A stretch of 32,932 nucleotides of DNA from Gammaproteobacteria bacterium. GTDB taxonomy: Bacteria; Pseudomonadota; Gammaproteobacteria; Pseudomonadales; Azotimanducaceae. The translations under genes were made by a program, and so were the position numbers. This document shows positions 1 to 7,160 of this stretch, in pieces. The notes below the pieces were generated by a model. That model saw only the letters and a list, made by a program, of their open reading frames with translations. It did not search any database and was not told the DNA's origin. The DNA is taken from NCBI GenBank assembly GCA_028818795.1, contig JAPPND010000121.1, positions 1,309 through 34,240 on the forward strand, read 5' to 3'. The stretch's first letter is position 1, and each line of letters starts with the position of its first letter.

Positions 1-145
1 ACGCCGGGTCGAGCTCCAGCGCTTCGTCGATCAGGGTGCCACTACCCGGCTGCAGGGCGAACATCCGGTCGACCGCGTCGTCGTAGAGTTCGACAGCCCG
101 CGCCGATTGCGACGTGATTCCCTGGCCGAAGCGATCCTGGTGCAT
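1..145 (-). CDS. TPR-repeat protein, N-terminal fragment (runs off left edge)
   Basis: The minus strand reads openly from an ATG at 145 to the left edge and gives about 48 residues beginning MHQDRFGQG. A segment with Leu-Tyr-Asp-Asp-Ala-Val-Asp-Arg is followed by an acidic stretch ending ALELDPA. This resembles the N-terminus of the bacterial TTC38-like tetratricopeptide proteins, in which a short lead-in precedes the first ALELDP-type TPR helix. The rest lies outside the window, so function cannot be stated beyond a likely protein-interaction scaffold. It is divergent from the HAD gene, with about 75 bases between the starts that must hold both promoters. No strong ribosome-binding site is visible. 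The family call rests on a short stretch and is moderate. Confidence 0.55.
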   Translation of the reverse strand, partial: MHQDRFGQGITSQSARAVELYDDAVDRMFALQPGSGTLIDEALELDPA

Positions 146-221
146 GCGTGGATTCGATCCACTGATTGTCCTTGGTTCGAGCACTATGATACGTCGCCCT
201 CAAATAGGCATCGGAACACAC

Positions 222-863
222 ATGGCGAGTCGCGCCGCCGAATTACCCGAGGCGTCCCGTCCGCATGCCGTGCTGCTCGATCTCGGCGGCGTCATCGTGG
301 ACATCGATCCTCGCGCCTGCTTCGTTTCCTGGGCTCGAGCGGCCGGTGTCGACGTCGGCGCAATCGCCGCCCAGTGGGCCGTCGACGACGCCTACAAGGC
401 CTTCGAGGTGGGTGCGATGGACTTCGACGAATACGTCGATAGCCTGTCCCGACGTCTCTGCATTTCGCTGACCCGCGACGAGTGGCGAACGGGCTGGAAC
501 GAATTGCTGCGCGACCTCTTCGAAGACGTGGCCGGGCTATTGCCCTTGGTCGCGTCGGCGCTACCGCTCTACGTCTTCTCGAACACGAATCCCGTCCACC
601 AGGAAGCCTGGCAATCGCGATTCGCGAGCGCGCTCACCCCGGTCCGGAAAATCTACACGTCCTGGGAAATCGGCTTAAGGAAGCCCAACGTCGAGGCCTA
701 CCTCGCGGTCGCCGACGACATCGGCGTCGCGCCAGCCGATATCCTGTTCGTCGACGACAACGCGGAAAACGTGGCCGGGGGAAAGGCTGCGGGTCTCGAC
801 GCACGCCTGGTCAGGACGCCGATGGAAACCCTCGCCATTCTGCGCGGATTACTCGGCGAATGA
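222..863 (+). CDS. HAD-superfamily (subfamily IA, YihX-like) phosphatase
   Basis: 213 residues. HAD motifs are in order: motif I DLGGVIVDID (residues 20-29, nucleophile Asp20), motif II SNTN (120-123), motif III Lys in RKP (153-155) and motif IV VDDNAEN (177-183). The DLGxVIVDID/SNTN/RKP/DDNxxN pattern is that of the YihX sugar-phosphatase group, so a soluble phosphomonoesterase is likely. The substrate cannot be read from sequence. Residue +2 from the nucleophile is Gly, as in YihX-type proteins. The ATG at 222 places motif I at the usual distance from the N-terminus; an in-frame ATG at 186 would add 12 residues without clear homology. The 3' end overlaps the convergent DM13 gene by 15 bases. 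Confidence 0.85.
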   Translation: MASRAAELPEASRPHAVLLDLGGVIVDIDPRACFVSWARAAGVDVGAIAAQWAVDDAYKAFEVGAMDFDEYVDSLSRRLCISLTRDEWRTGWNELLRDLFEDVAGLLPLVASALPLYVFSNTNPVHQEAWQSRFASALTPVRKIYTSWEIGLRKPNVEAYLAVADDIGVAPADILFVDDNAENVAGGKAAGLDARLVRTPMETLAILRGLLGE

Positions 864-1334
864 GATTGCCGCCGGCGAGATGAGGACGTTGAACTGTTCG
901 CACCAGATCACGACCGAACCGAAGTCCGCTAGGTCCGTGCCCTGGGGAATCGGGTAGTTCTGGCTACCGGCAAACGACTTCAAGCGCCCCAAGTCGACGA
1001 ACATCGTCCGTTCCACCTCCGTGTCCGGGGTGACGTCCGCCAGTGGCACCAGGTAGACGTGGAACTTCGGCCCCGGTCCGACCTCGAAGTCCGGCTCCAG
1101 GCGCACGAGGTCGTCGTACAGGGTCGCCCTGCCGCGCCCGTAGTGAATCGGATCCGCGGGATTGGCGTGGATGAAGGTCGCATGCGCTACCGCCTCGCGT
1201 TCCGTCTTACCAACCAGCGGCTCGTTCACTTCCGGCGGCGGGAACAGGTAGGGGAACACCAGGATTCCCACCGCGAAACCGAAACCCGTGCCGAGAACCC
1301 CGCCCACCGCGAAACCGATGATTAGGCGCTGCAC
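849..1334 (-). CDS. Membrane-anchored DM13-domain protein
   Basis: 161 residues. An N-terminal hydrophobic, glycine-rich segment (about 3-30) should act as a membrane anchor. The extracytoplasmic part carries the DM13 signature: GRGRATLYDDLVRLEPDFEV (67-86 region), then the strand FHVYLV (91-96), and near the C-terminus VVIWCEQFNVLIS with the conserved Cys145. DM13 domains are proposed redox or electron-transfer modules related to DOMON folds, so an extracytoplasmic redox role is plausible but unproven. The start lies one base after the stop of the upstream aldo/keto reductase, which indicates one transcript and probably coupled translation. A redox domain paired with an oxidoreductase is suggestive only. 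Confidence 0.75.
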   Translation of the reverse strand: MQRLIIGFAVGGVLGTGFGFAVGILVFPYLFPPPEVNEPLVGKTEREAVAHATFIHANPADPIHYGRGRATLYDDLVRLEPDFEVGPGPKFHVYLVPLADVTPDTEVERTMFVDLGRLKSFAGSQNYPIPQGTDLADFGSVVIWCEQFNVLISPAAISFAE

Positions 1335-1335
1335 G

Positions 1336-2331
1336 TCAGTCCACCATCCGCGCCAAGTCCGCGTCGGCCAAGTCTCGCCAGAGCGCGTCCGGTATCTCGG
1401 TCGCGAACAGATCGAGGTTCGTCTCCACCTCGTCGATCGCCCGAACGCCCGGGATTACCGCCGAGACCGCCGGGTGCCGCAGCGGATACTGCAGCGCCGC
1501 GGCGCGCGGGTCGATGCCGTGGGACTCGCACATCCTGCGAATGGCCTGGGCCCGGTGCCACAGGTGCTCCGGTGCCGGCTTGTAGTCGTAGGTGGCGAAA
1601 CGCCGCTCGTCCGTCGCGAGTATCCCCGAGTTGTACGGACCGCCGATGATGATCGACACCCCGTGTTTCCGGCACTTGGGCAGGAACTCGTCCAAGGGCT
1701 CCTGTTCCAGGAGGGTGAAGCGACCGGCCAGCAGGAAGCAGTCCACCTCCATCAGGTCCATGACCTGGCTGCATACCCGCCACTCGTTGACGCCCAGTCC
1801 GATCGCACGCACCACGCCCTGCTCGCGGAGTTCGGCTAGCGCCGGCAGAGCACCATTCTTCGCCGCCTCGAAAATTCCCGGCTGGGCGTCGCCGTGGGTC
1901 CAGATGTCGATGTCGTGGCAGAGCAGGATGTCGACACGGTCGAGACCGAGGCGCTCGAGGCTCTCCCCCAGCGATCGCCTGACGGCATCGAAGGAATAGT
2001 CGTAGCGGATGGCGACCGGTTCGGCATCCCGCATTCCCTCGAAGCGCTCGCCCTCGGACAGGGGCACCAGTAAACGGCCTACTTTCGTGGACAGCACGAA
2101 GTCGTCCCTGGGTAGCTCGCGTAACACCTGCCCGAGACGCTTCTCGCTTAGACCGTGGCCGTAGAGCGGTGCCGTATCGAAATAGCGGATGCCGCCTTCC
2201 CGGGCACGATGCATGATCGCGGCTGCCTCGTCGTCGGTGATGCGGTCCCCCACCGCGCCGAGCGGCGCACCCCCGAAGCCGAGTTCGGTCACCTCGATGT
2301 CCGTGGCACCGAGTTTGCGTCTGGCGATCAT
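1336..2331 (-). CDS. Aldo/keto reductase (aldose 1-dehydrogenase-like)
   Basis: 331 residues, cytosolic NAD(P)-dependent oxidoreductase with the (beta/alpha)8 barrel of the AKR family. The catalytic tetrad is visible: Asp52 and Tyr57 in FDTAPLYG, Lys83 in STKVGR and His139 in LLCHD. The DTAPLYGxGxSExRLG signature and the C-terminal QYPLRHPAVSAVIPGV segment match the D-threo-aldose/L-fucose 1-dehydrogenase subgroup, so a sugar or related aldehyde is the likely substrate. The ATG at 2331 was chosen because homology begins at once (RRKLG); the open frame continues upstream to 2454 without homology. It is divergent from the DUF5916 gene, and its 3' end abuts the DM13 gene. Confidence 0.92.
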   Translation of the reverse strand: MIARRKLGATDIEVTELGFGGAPLGAVGDRITDDEAAAIMHRAREGGIRYFDTAPLYGHGLSEKRLGQVLRELPRDDFVLSTKVGRLLVPLSEGERFEGMRDAEPVAIRYDYSFDAVRRSLGESLERLGLDRVDILLCHDIDIWTHGDAQPGIFEAAKNGALPALAELREQGVVRAIGLGVNEWRVCSQVMDLMEVDCFLLAGRFTLLEQEPLDEFLPKCRKHGVSIIIGGPYNSGILATDERRFATYDYKPAPEHLWHRAQAIRRMCESHGIDPRAAALQYPLRHPAVSAVIPGVRAIDEVETNLDLFATEIPDALWRDLADADLARMVD

Positions 2332-2440
2332 TTGCGTCGCGTCTCCGGATGATGACCAAGGAAGCATACGCGATCGGCGGCTGTGTTCGTTCGCGACACC
2401 AACTCCCAAGGGCAAGAGTGAACGTGTTCCCCAACGCGCT

Positions 2441-4864
2441 ATGCTCAACGCCATGGTGGGTCACATTCGACGTTGTCCGTCGTGGTCAATCGCAATCTGC
2501 CTCGCGGGGTTGATCGGCGGCACCGACGCGGCTGAACGTTCGATAACGGGCAGTGTTCTTCAACTCGGGGGCGGCACCGCCGCCCTGGACGCCCCGCTCG
2601 CCATCCCCCGCTTCTCGGAAGCCGAGGCGGCAATCCATCTCGATGGCAAACTCGACGATCCGATCTGGGCCGAAGCGCCCGCCTACGACCGGATGACGAT
2701 CATCCGGCCCGACAAGGGTGGCACCGGCCGCTATCGGACGCAGACGTTCATCTTCTACACCGAACAAGGCATCTACTTCGGTGCCTGGAACGAGCAGCCG
2801 ACTGACTCGCTGACGCCAAGACTGGCTGGTCGCGACGGCTGGGGAACGGGCGACGCCTACCAAGTGATGATCGACAGTTCCGGCGACGGCCGCTACGGTT
2901 ACTGGTTCATGGTGGTGCTCGGCGGGACCCTGGCCGACGGTCACCTCATGCCCGAGCGTCGATTCAGCAGCAATTGGGATGGGCCGTGGCGCGGAGAAAC
3001 CCACGAAGCCGACGACGGCTGGACGGTGGAGATGTTCCTGCCCTGGTCGATGATCGACATGCCCGCAGCGGACGGGCCGCGGCACATGGGGCTCTTGATC
3101 ACCCGCGATCTGGCCGCAATCAACGAGCGGTGGGCTTGGCCCGGCCTGTCGTGGATTCAGCCGAAGTTCATCTCGGCGTTCCAGCCCATGGTCTTCGAAG
3201 GGGTCGCACCGCGCCAAGAGAGCAGTGTCTTCCCCTATGCCACGCACCTCGCCGACATGGCTCGCGATCACCGGGAACAAAAGGCCGGTGTCGATGTTCT
3301 CTGGCGACCCTCCACGGCGTTCCTTGTCAACGCTGCGGTGAATCCCGATTTCGGCCAGGTCGAGGCGGACGACATCATCGTCAACCTCTCCGCCTACGAG
3401 ACCTTCTTCGAGGAGAAGCGGCTGTTCTTCACCGAAAACCAGGAGGTCTTCCGCGGCAGCACGTTCGGGCCGGACCTGCTTCACACCCGGCGCATCGGCT
3501 CGTCCGTCGGATCCCGGCGCGGCGGACCGGACTACGAGCCCGGCGTCGCCTTCGACCCGTACGACGCCGGCAAACCCGTAGACCTCCTTTTCGCCGCTAA
3601 GGGCATCGGCCAACTCGGCAACTGGCGATGGGGTGCGCTGGGCGTTGCGGAGGACGACACGAAGCTGACGCTACGCAACACGGAGGGCAGCATCGACGCC
3701 GCTGGACGAAAGTTCGGCGTGATGCGTTGGCAGCATGAAAACACCGCCGGGGGTGCTCGCCGGGCCATTGGCTGGATGGGAACCCTGGTCGACCATCCAG
3801 CCCGGCGTGCCGTCACTCACGGCATCGACGGCCACTATCGCACCGCGGACGCGAAATGGACCTGGGACGGTCAGTTGTACTTCAGCGATGTGCCGGACAG
3901 CACCGGTGCAGGGGGACACAGCCAACTTCGGTGGGCTCCTCGCCGGGGCGACTTGCACGTCCTGCGCGTGGACTACTACGACGACGAACTCGACCTCAAC
4001 GACGCCGGCTTCATCTGGCGCAACGACTACCACGGGGTCTCGTACAGCTTCGAACGTCAAGACCACCAATCCGAACGATTCCGCGAGGTATTCACCCAGT
4101 TCTCGACGTTTGCCGACTTCAACGGCAGCGGCCGCCGGATCGGCAGCGTCGTCGACGTCGCGCGACACTGGTCGTTTCAAAGCAACACCCGCGCCACGCT
4201 CCGGGGCGTCTTCCGCCCCGGGCACTGGGACGATCGAAACAGCCGTGGCAATGGCGACTACCGCGTGAAACGACATGCCGGCATCCTGGCCAGTTGGGGA
4301 AGCGATACGTCCAAGCGTCTCTACTCCTTCATCGGCGCCCAAGCCCGCACCGAACCCGAAGGGGGGTGGTTCCTCGAAGCCAACATCAGTACGACCTGGC
4401 GACCCGTCCCTCGGCTTACAGTCTCCCCGGGCCTCATCTACATCACTCGCGATGCCTGGGTGCTCTGGCAAACCGGTCGGCATTTCGAGGCGTTCGAGAC
4501 CGAGCAGTGGTCACCACGCCTTCGCTTCGATGCGTTCTTCACTTCCCGTCAGCAGCTACGGATCCAGGCCGAATGGACAGGGCTCAAGTCGCACGGGACC
4601 AAACGATTGGCCATCGACCCGGACGGCGACCTCGTGCCGAGTGCCATCGGAAGGCGTCGGTTCGCCATCAGCAGGACGACGGTACAGGTCCGCTACCGCT
4701 GGCAGATCGCACCGCTCTCCGATCTCTTCGTGGTCTACAACCGCAACGCCTCGCTGTTCGAGTCGTCCACCGACAGGAGTTTCCGCGATCTCCTCGACGA
4801 TGCCTTCGGCGAGCCGCAGCGGGAGGCTCTCCTCGTCAAGCTCCGCTACCGGTTTGGCCGATGA
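2441..4864 (+). CDS. DUF5916 outer-membrane-type protein with CBM9-like N-terminal domain
   Basis: About 807 residues. A hydrophobic signal sequence follows the start (SWSIAICLAGLIGG). Next comes a CBM9-like beta-sandwich (about residues 60-260, opening with AIHLDGKLDDPIW). After it lies the family hallmark NPDFGQVEAD...NLSAYETFFEEKR (around 305-335), then a long region of alternating aromatic and polar strands ending in YRFGR, as expected of an outer-membrane beta-barrel. DUF5916 proteins are secreted or outer-membrane proteins of unknown substrate, often near peptidases or glycan enzymes. ATG 2441 and ATG 2453 are both possible starts, neither with a strong ribosome-binding site; both keep the signal peptide. 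The gene stands alone and is followed by a terminator-like hairpin. Confidence 0.85.
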   Translation: MLNAMVGHIRRCPSWSIAICLAGLIGGTDAAERSITGSVLQLGGGTAALDAPLAIPRFSEAEAAIHLDGKLDDPIWAEAPAYDRMTIIRPDKGGTGRYRTQTFIFYTEQGIYFGAWNEQPTDSLTPRLAGRDGWGTGDAYQVMIDSSGDGRYGYWFMVVLGGTLADGHLMPERRFSSNWDGPWRGETHEADDGWTVEMFLPWSMIDMPAADGPRHMGLLITRDLAAINERWAWPGLSWIQPKFISAFQPMVFEGVAPRQESSVFPYATHLADMARDHREQKAGVDVLWRPSTAFLVNAAVNPDFGQVEADDIIVNLSAYETFFEEKRLFFTENQEVFRGSTFGPDLLHTRRIGSSVGSRRGGPDYEPGVAFDPYDAGKPVDLLFAAKGIGQLGNWRWGALGVAEDDTKLTLRNTEGSIDAAGRKFGVMRWQHENTAGGARRAIGWMGTLVDHPARRAVTHGIDGHYRTADAKWTWDGQLYFSDVPDSTGAGGHSQLRWAPRRGDLHVLRVDYYDDELDLNDAGFIWRNDYHGVSYSFERQDHQSERFREVFTQFSTFADFNGSGRRIGSVVDVARHWSFQSNTRATLRGVFRPGHWDDRNSRGNGDYRVKRHAGILASWGSDTSKRLYSFIGAQARTEPEGGWFLEANISTTWRPVPRLTVSPGLIYITRDAWVLWQTGRHFEAFETEQWSPRLRFDAFFTSRQQLRIQAEWTGLKSHGTKRLAIDPDGDLVPSAIGRRRFAISRTTVQVRYRWQIAPLSDLFVVYNRNASLFESSTDRSFRDLLDDAFGEPQREALLVKLRYRFGR

Positions 4865-4925
4865 TCCCTCGCTCCACCGGTGTCAGCACGGCAAGCCCGG
4901 AGCCGTTAACATACGGGCGGGGGAT

Positions 4926-4952
4926 CTCGGGCCGAAACGCCCGAGGCATTTT
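4926..4952 (+). terminator. Likely intrinsic terminator after the DUF5916 gene
   Basis: A perfect 7-bp GC-rich inverted repeat (ctcgggc / gcccgag, arms 4926-4932 and 4939-4945) with a 6-base loop is followed by gcatttt. The T-run is short. It lies 62 bases beyond the DUF5916 stop codon in the correct orientation. Confidence 0.5.
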
Positions 4953-5022
4953 GCGCAATTGCCACGCGGAGGCGGTGCAGCGGATTTCCCTGTGCCGTCT
5001 AACCGGCAAGGACTCTTAGCTC

Positions 5023-5265
5023 ATGCCCATCGGCCCGAACGGCGAGAAACGTCCGCCTGCCGTGATTGCGAACGCGGTAATCAGCATGCGGATTGCCACC
5101 GGGCAGGCCAACGAGACGATCGTCAAGAAGCCGACCGCAGCGGGAGTGGAAACCCGCCCCGTTGCATTGTCCGGGAGACGCCCCAGCCGGGTCACCATGC
5201 TTGCCGCCGTCGCCCGATGGGGGCCGCCGCGCCGAGCCAAGGGAATGGCGATCGGTGGCGCGTAG
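5023..5265 (+). pseudogene. Small degenerate ORF, N-terminus like GPxGxKRPADVIxNAV proteins
   Basis: 80 codons from an ATG with an aaggac-type ribosome-binding site about 9 bases upstream. The first 30 residues (MPIGPNGEKRPPAVIANAV, then RIATGQ) resemble a widespread family of short alphaproteobacterial-type proteins that start GPxGxKRPADVIGNAVxxMxIATGE and end in an AAxARWG-like motif. Here the middle is unlike the family, and only LAAVARWG near residues 60-67 recalls the usual end. The tail is probably rearranged or frameshifted. It sits just ahead of the IS1-like relic and is best read as part of the same decaying accessory patch. No function is claimed. The family resemblance is from memory of the motif and is moderate. 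Confidence 0.35.
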
Positions 5266-5287
5266 CCCCGTAGCGCCCCAAGTCCCG

Positions 5288-6025
5288 ATGAACCGCCTAC
5301 CCAGCAACAAACGCGCCGCGATACTCGCCATGCTGGTCGCAGGGTATTCGATGCGGTCGATTACCCGCCGCGACGGCGTCAGCATCAACACCGTGGCCAA
5401 GCTGTTGAACGACGCCGGTGCAGCGGCGAAAGCCTATCTGGACGAGCACGTGCGACAGATTCCCGGCCGTCGTCGAATCGAGTGCAGCCAGACCTGGGCT
5501 TTCAGCTATCCGGCACCTCGGCGAGCCGAAACGTCACGGCGACCGGCCACCGAAGACACATGGACCCTTGCCGCGATCGACGCGGACAGCAGGTTGATCG
5601 TGTCCTGTCTGGCGGGCGACAACAGTCGAAAGACCCGCGCCGGTTTCGTCGAGGACATCCGACGTAGACTGAAAGAGACTCCCGAACTAGCGACGACCGG
5701 TCTGCTTGGGAACCGGGACACCGAAGGGAATGGCGGTGCCAGCCGTCACGGCGACAGCACCATGCCAGAACCGGATGGCATACCGCGGATGCCCTCGAAC
5801 TCGGAGAAACGACGGTTCGAGAAGCACGTCGCGATGGTCAATCTCTACGCCCTGCACTACAACTATTGCCGAGTACACCCGGCTCTGTCCGTGACGCCCG
5901 CGATGGCCGCAGGCCTCGACAGCGACATCCGCGACCTTGGTTGGATCGTCGCACTGATCGATGCCCGGGCCAAGAAACCCAACCGTCCCAAGACCTACAG
6001 GAAGCGGGCGGCTGGTTCAAACTGA
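5288..6025 (+). pseudogene. IS1-like transposase relic with catalytic residues lost
   Basis: 245 codons still open in frame. The N-terminal helix-turn-helix (RAAILAMLVAGYSMRSITRR, then VSINTVAKLLNDAG) and the C-terminal part (RRFEKH, YNYCRVHPALSVTPAMAAGL, WIVALIDAR) match IS1-like DDE transposases. Two of three catalytic acids appear lost. The family's CDEIW motif is CSQTW (Ser67 for Asp). The central stretch that normally carries the second Asp and roughly 60 further residues is replaced by a short Gly/Asn-rich linker after residue 137. The third acid survives (Glu178 in RFEKH). The protein should be unable to transpose, although an intact DNA-binding domain in an open frame would allow another role. 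It lies immediately upstream of the RiPP precursor. Confidence 0.7.
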
Positions 6026-6055
6026 GACACGGTCGGCATTGTGCGCCAAGGGCGC

Positions 6056-6108
6056 TTGATGTAGGTTGACCGGTGCCCTACTGCTTCAAGTAACACTGGG
6101 GTGCCGAG
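6056..6108 (+). promoter_or_regulatory. Probable promoter/leader of the RiPP operon (weakly supported)
   Basis: The 83 bases between the transposase relic and the precursor start must hold the operon's promoter unless the relic is co-transcribed. Possible -35 boxes are ttgatg (6056-6061) and ttgacc (6066-6071). The matching -10 candidates (tactgc, taacac) are poor, so no single promoter is firmly placed. A 5-bp hairpin (gcgcc/ggcgc, 6043-6055) lies just upstream. Confidence 0.2.
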
Positions 6109-6414
6109 GTGCGAGCAGCCGAAATACTGGAACAATTGTTGTCGAGAGCGGGTGAAGATCCAGACTTCAGGGCCCGCCTGCTGTCCGAGCCGGAAGCGAC
6201 CTTGAGGGAAGAGTACGGGTTCGCGGTTCCGGACGGGATGAAGCTGAAGGTCATCGAGGACTCGAGAACGACGTCCCATCTCGTGCTGCCGCCGAACCCT
6301 CAACTGTCGCTGGATGAGATGCGCGCCGTCAGCGGGGGGATCGGGGCAATCGACAACACCACCAGCACTTCCGGCGACACCGACTGGCAGAACCACCCCA
6401 TCTTCCGGGACTAG
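6109..6414 (+). CDS. RiPP precursor peptide with NHLP (nitrile hydratase-like) leader
   Basis: 101 residues, GTG start; a taa at 6091 excludes any other start upstream. Residues 1-77 form an NHLP-type leader: an amphipathic start (AAEILEQLLSRAGEDPDFRA), the LLSEPEATLREEYGFAVPDG segment typical of nitrile-hydratase-alpha-like leaders, a beta-type KLKVIEDS stretch, and the closing LSLDEMRAVSGG. The leader should be cleaved after Gly76-Gly77 by the C39 peptidase encoded two genes downstream. The predicted core is residues 78-101: an IGAI start, a DNTTSTSGDTD block, and a tail with Trp, Asn, His, Pro, Phe and Arg, and no Cys. Absence of Cys excludes lanthionines and thiazoles. The mature product and its modification are unknown. 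Confidence in the leader class is high; the product is inference. Confidence 0.9.
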   Translation: MRAAEILEQLLSRAGEDPDFRARLLSEPEATLREEYGFAVPDGMKLKVIEDSRTTSHLVLPPNPQLSLDEMRAVSGGIGAIDNTTSTSGDTDWQNHPIFRD

Positions 6415-6432
6415 GAGCGGGAAACCGCCCAT

Positions 6433-6458
6433 TTGACGATCGTCACGGTGATCGTCAA
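6433..6458 (+). promoter_or_regulatory. Hairpin between precursor and export genes
   Basis: Perfect 9-bp inverted repeat (ttgacgatc 6433-6441, gatcgtcaa 6450-6458) with an 8-base loop, placed 19 bases after the precursor stop and ahead of the next gene. No T-run follows. It could stabilise a precursor-only transcript, act as a partial terminator setting the ratio of precursor to transporter, or be an operator. The role is inferred from position. Confidence 0.45.
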
Positions 6459-6506
6459 CATCGACCGCCAACGCCGCTAGCAGCGCATTGAAGGCGACTC
6501 GCCTCC

Positions 6507-7160
6507 TTGAAAGCGCCACAGGCCCGGCCCCCGGGCCAAAACCTAACTGAGTCGGCGTCGCCTGGCTCGCGTTCAACGAACGCACCGTCGCCAAGGGACT
6601 ACGGGCTCTACAGGAACCGGTTGTTCAACGACGACGCGTCGAGAAACCGTGCCGAACTGGAACCCATCGACTACCTGACGCGCTCCACGACGCCGCGGGG
6701 CGGGCTCGTCGCCATTGCACTCGGCGTACTCGCGATCGCCGTCGCGATCTGGCTGTCGGTGGGTTCCATCGATCACAGTCTCTGGTTGACCGGAAAGCTC
6801 CTGGACGCGCCGGCAACCGACGTCGAGGACAACGGCGCCCCCAAGGGCCTCACTCGGCTCGAAACCGAAGTCCGTCTCGCCGATGCCCAAGCTCTGAGTC
6901 TCGGCGGGAGGATTTTCGTGTTCCGCAACGACTCCGCGGGCACCTTCCTATCCGGGAACATCCGCGGTGTGCATTTCCTAGAGCCGCATCCCGGACGTCC
7001 CACGGCGACCCTGCGACTCGACATAGAACGGGATCCATCGTCGGTGTACCTGCCACCCAGCCCCGGCGAGGACCTGCGGCTACGCATACCCATCGGCTCG
7101 CAACGACCGATCGAACTGCTCCTCGGATTCGCAAACCCAGGTCGGGCCCGAGGGCCATGA
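6507..7160 (+). CDS. Short NHLM-type secretion accessory (membrane fusion-like) protein
   Basis: 217 residues from a TTG start; aagg lies 12 bases upstream. A second in-frame TTG at 6621 has aggaa before it and would also keep all recognisable sequence. Residues 35-66 (YRNRLFNDDASRNRAELEPI, DYLTRSTTPRGG) mimic the N-terminal motif of NHLM HlyD-like proteins, where a LF..A..RLSSPEQLD..M.VTSPRGW stretch precedes the only membrane helix. Here the helix is about 66-86 (LVAIALGVLAIAVAIWLSVG). The periplasmic part is only about 130 residues and lacks the long coiled-coil hairpin of normal membrane fusion proteins, so the protein is about half the usual size. The stop overlaps the next start by ATGA, so translation is coupled to the transporter. 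Family placement is by motif and synteny. Confidence 0.65.
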   Translation: MKAPQARPPGQNLTESASPGSRSTNAPSPRDYGLYRNRLFNDDASRNRAELEPIDYLTRSTTPRGGLVAIALGVLAIAVAIWLSVGSIDHSLWLTGKLLDAPATDVEDNGAPKGLTRLETEVRLADAQALSLGGRIFVFRNDSAGTFLSGNIRGVHFLEPHPGRPTATLRLDIERDPSSVYLPPSPGEDLRLRIPIGSQRPIELLLGFANPGRARGP

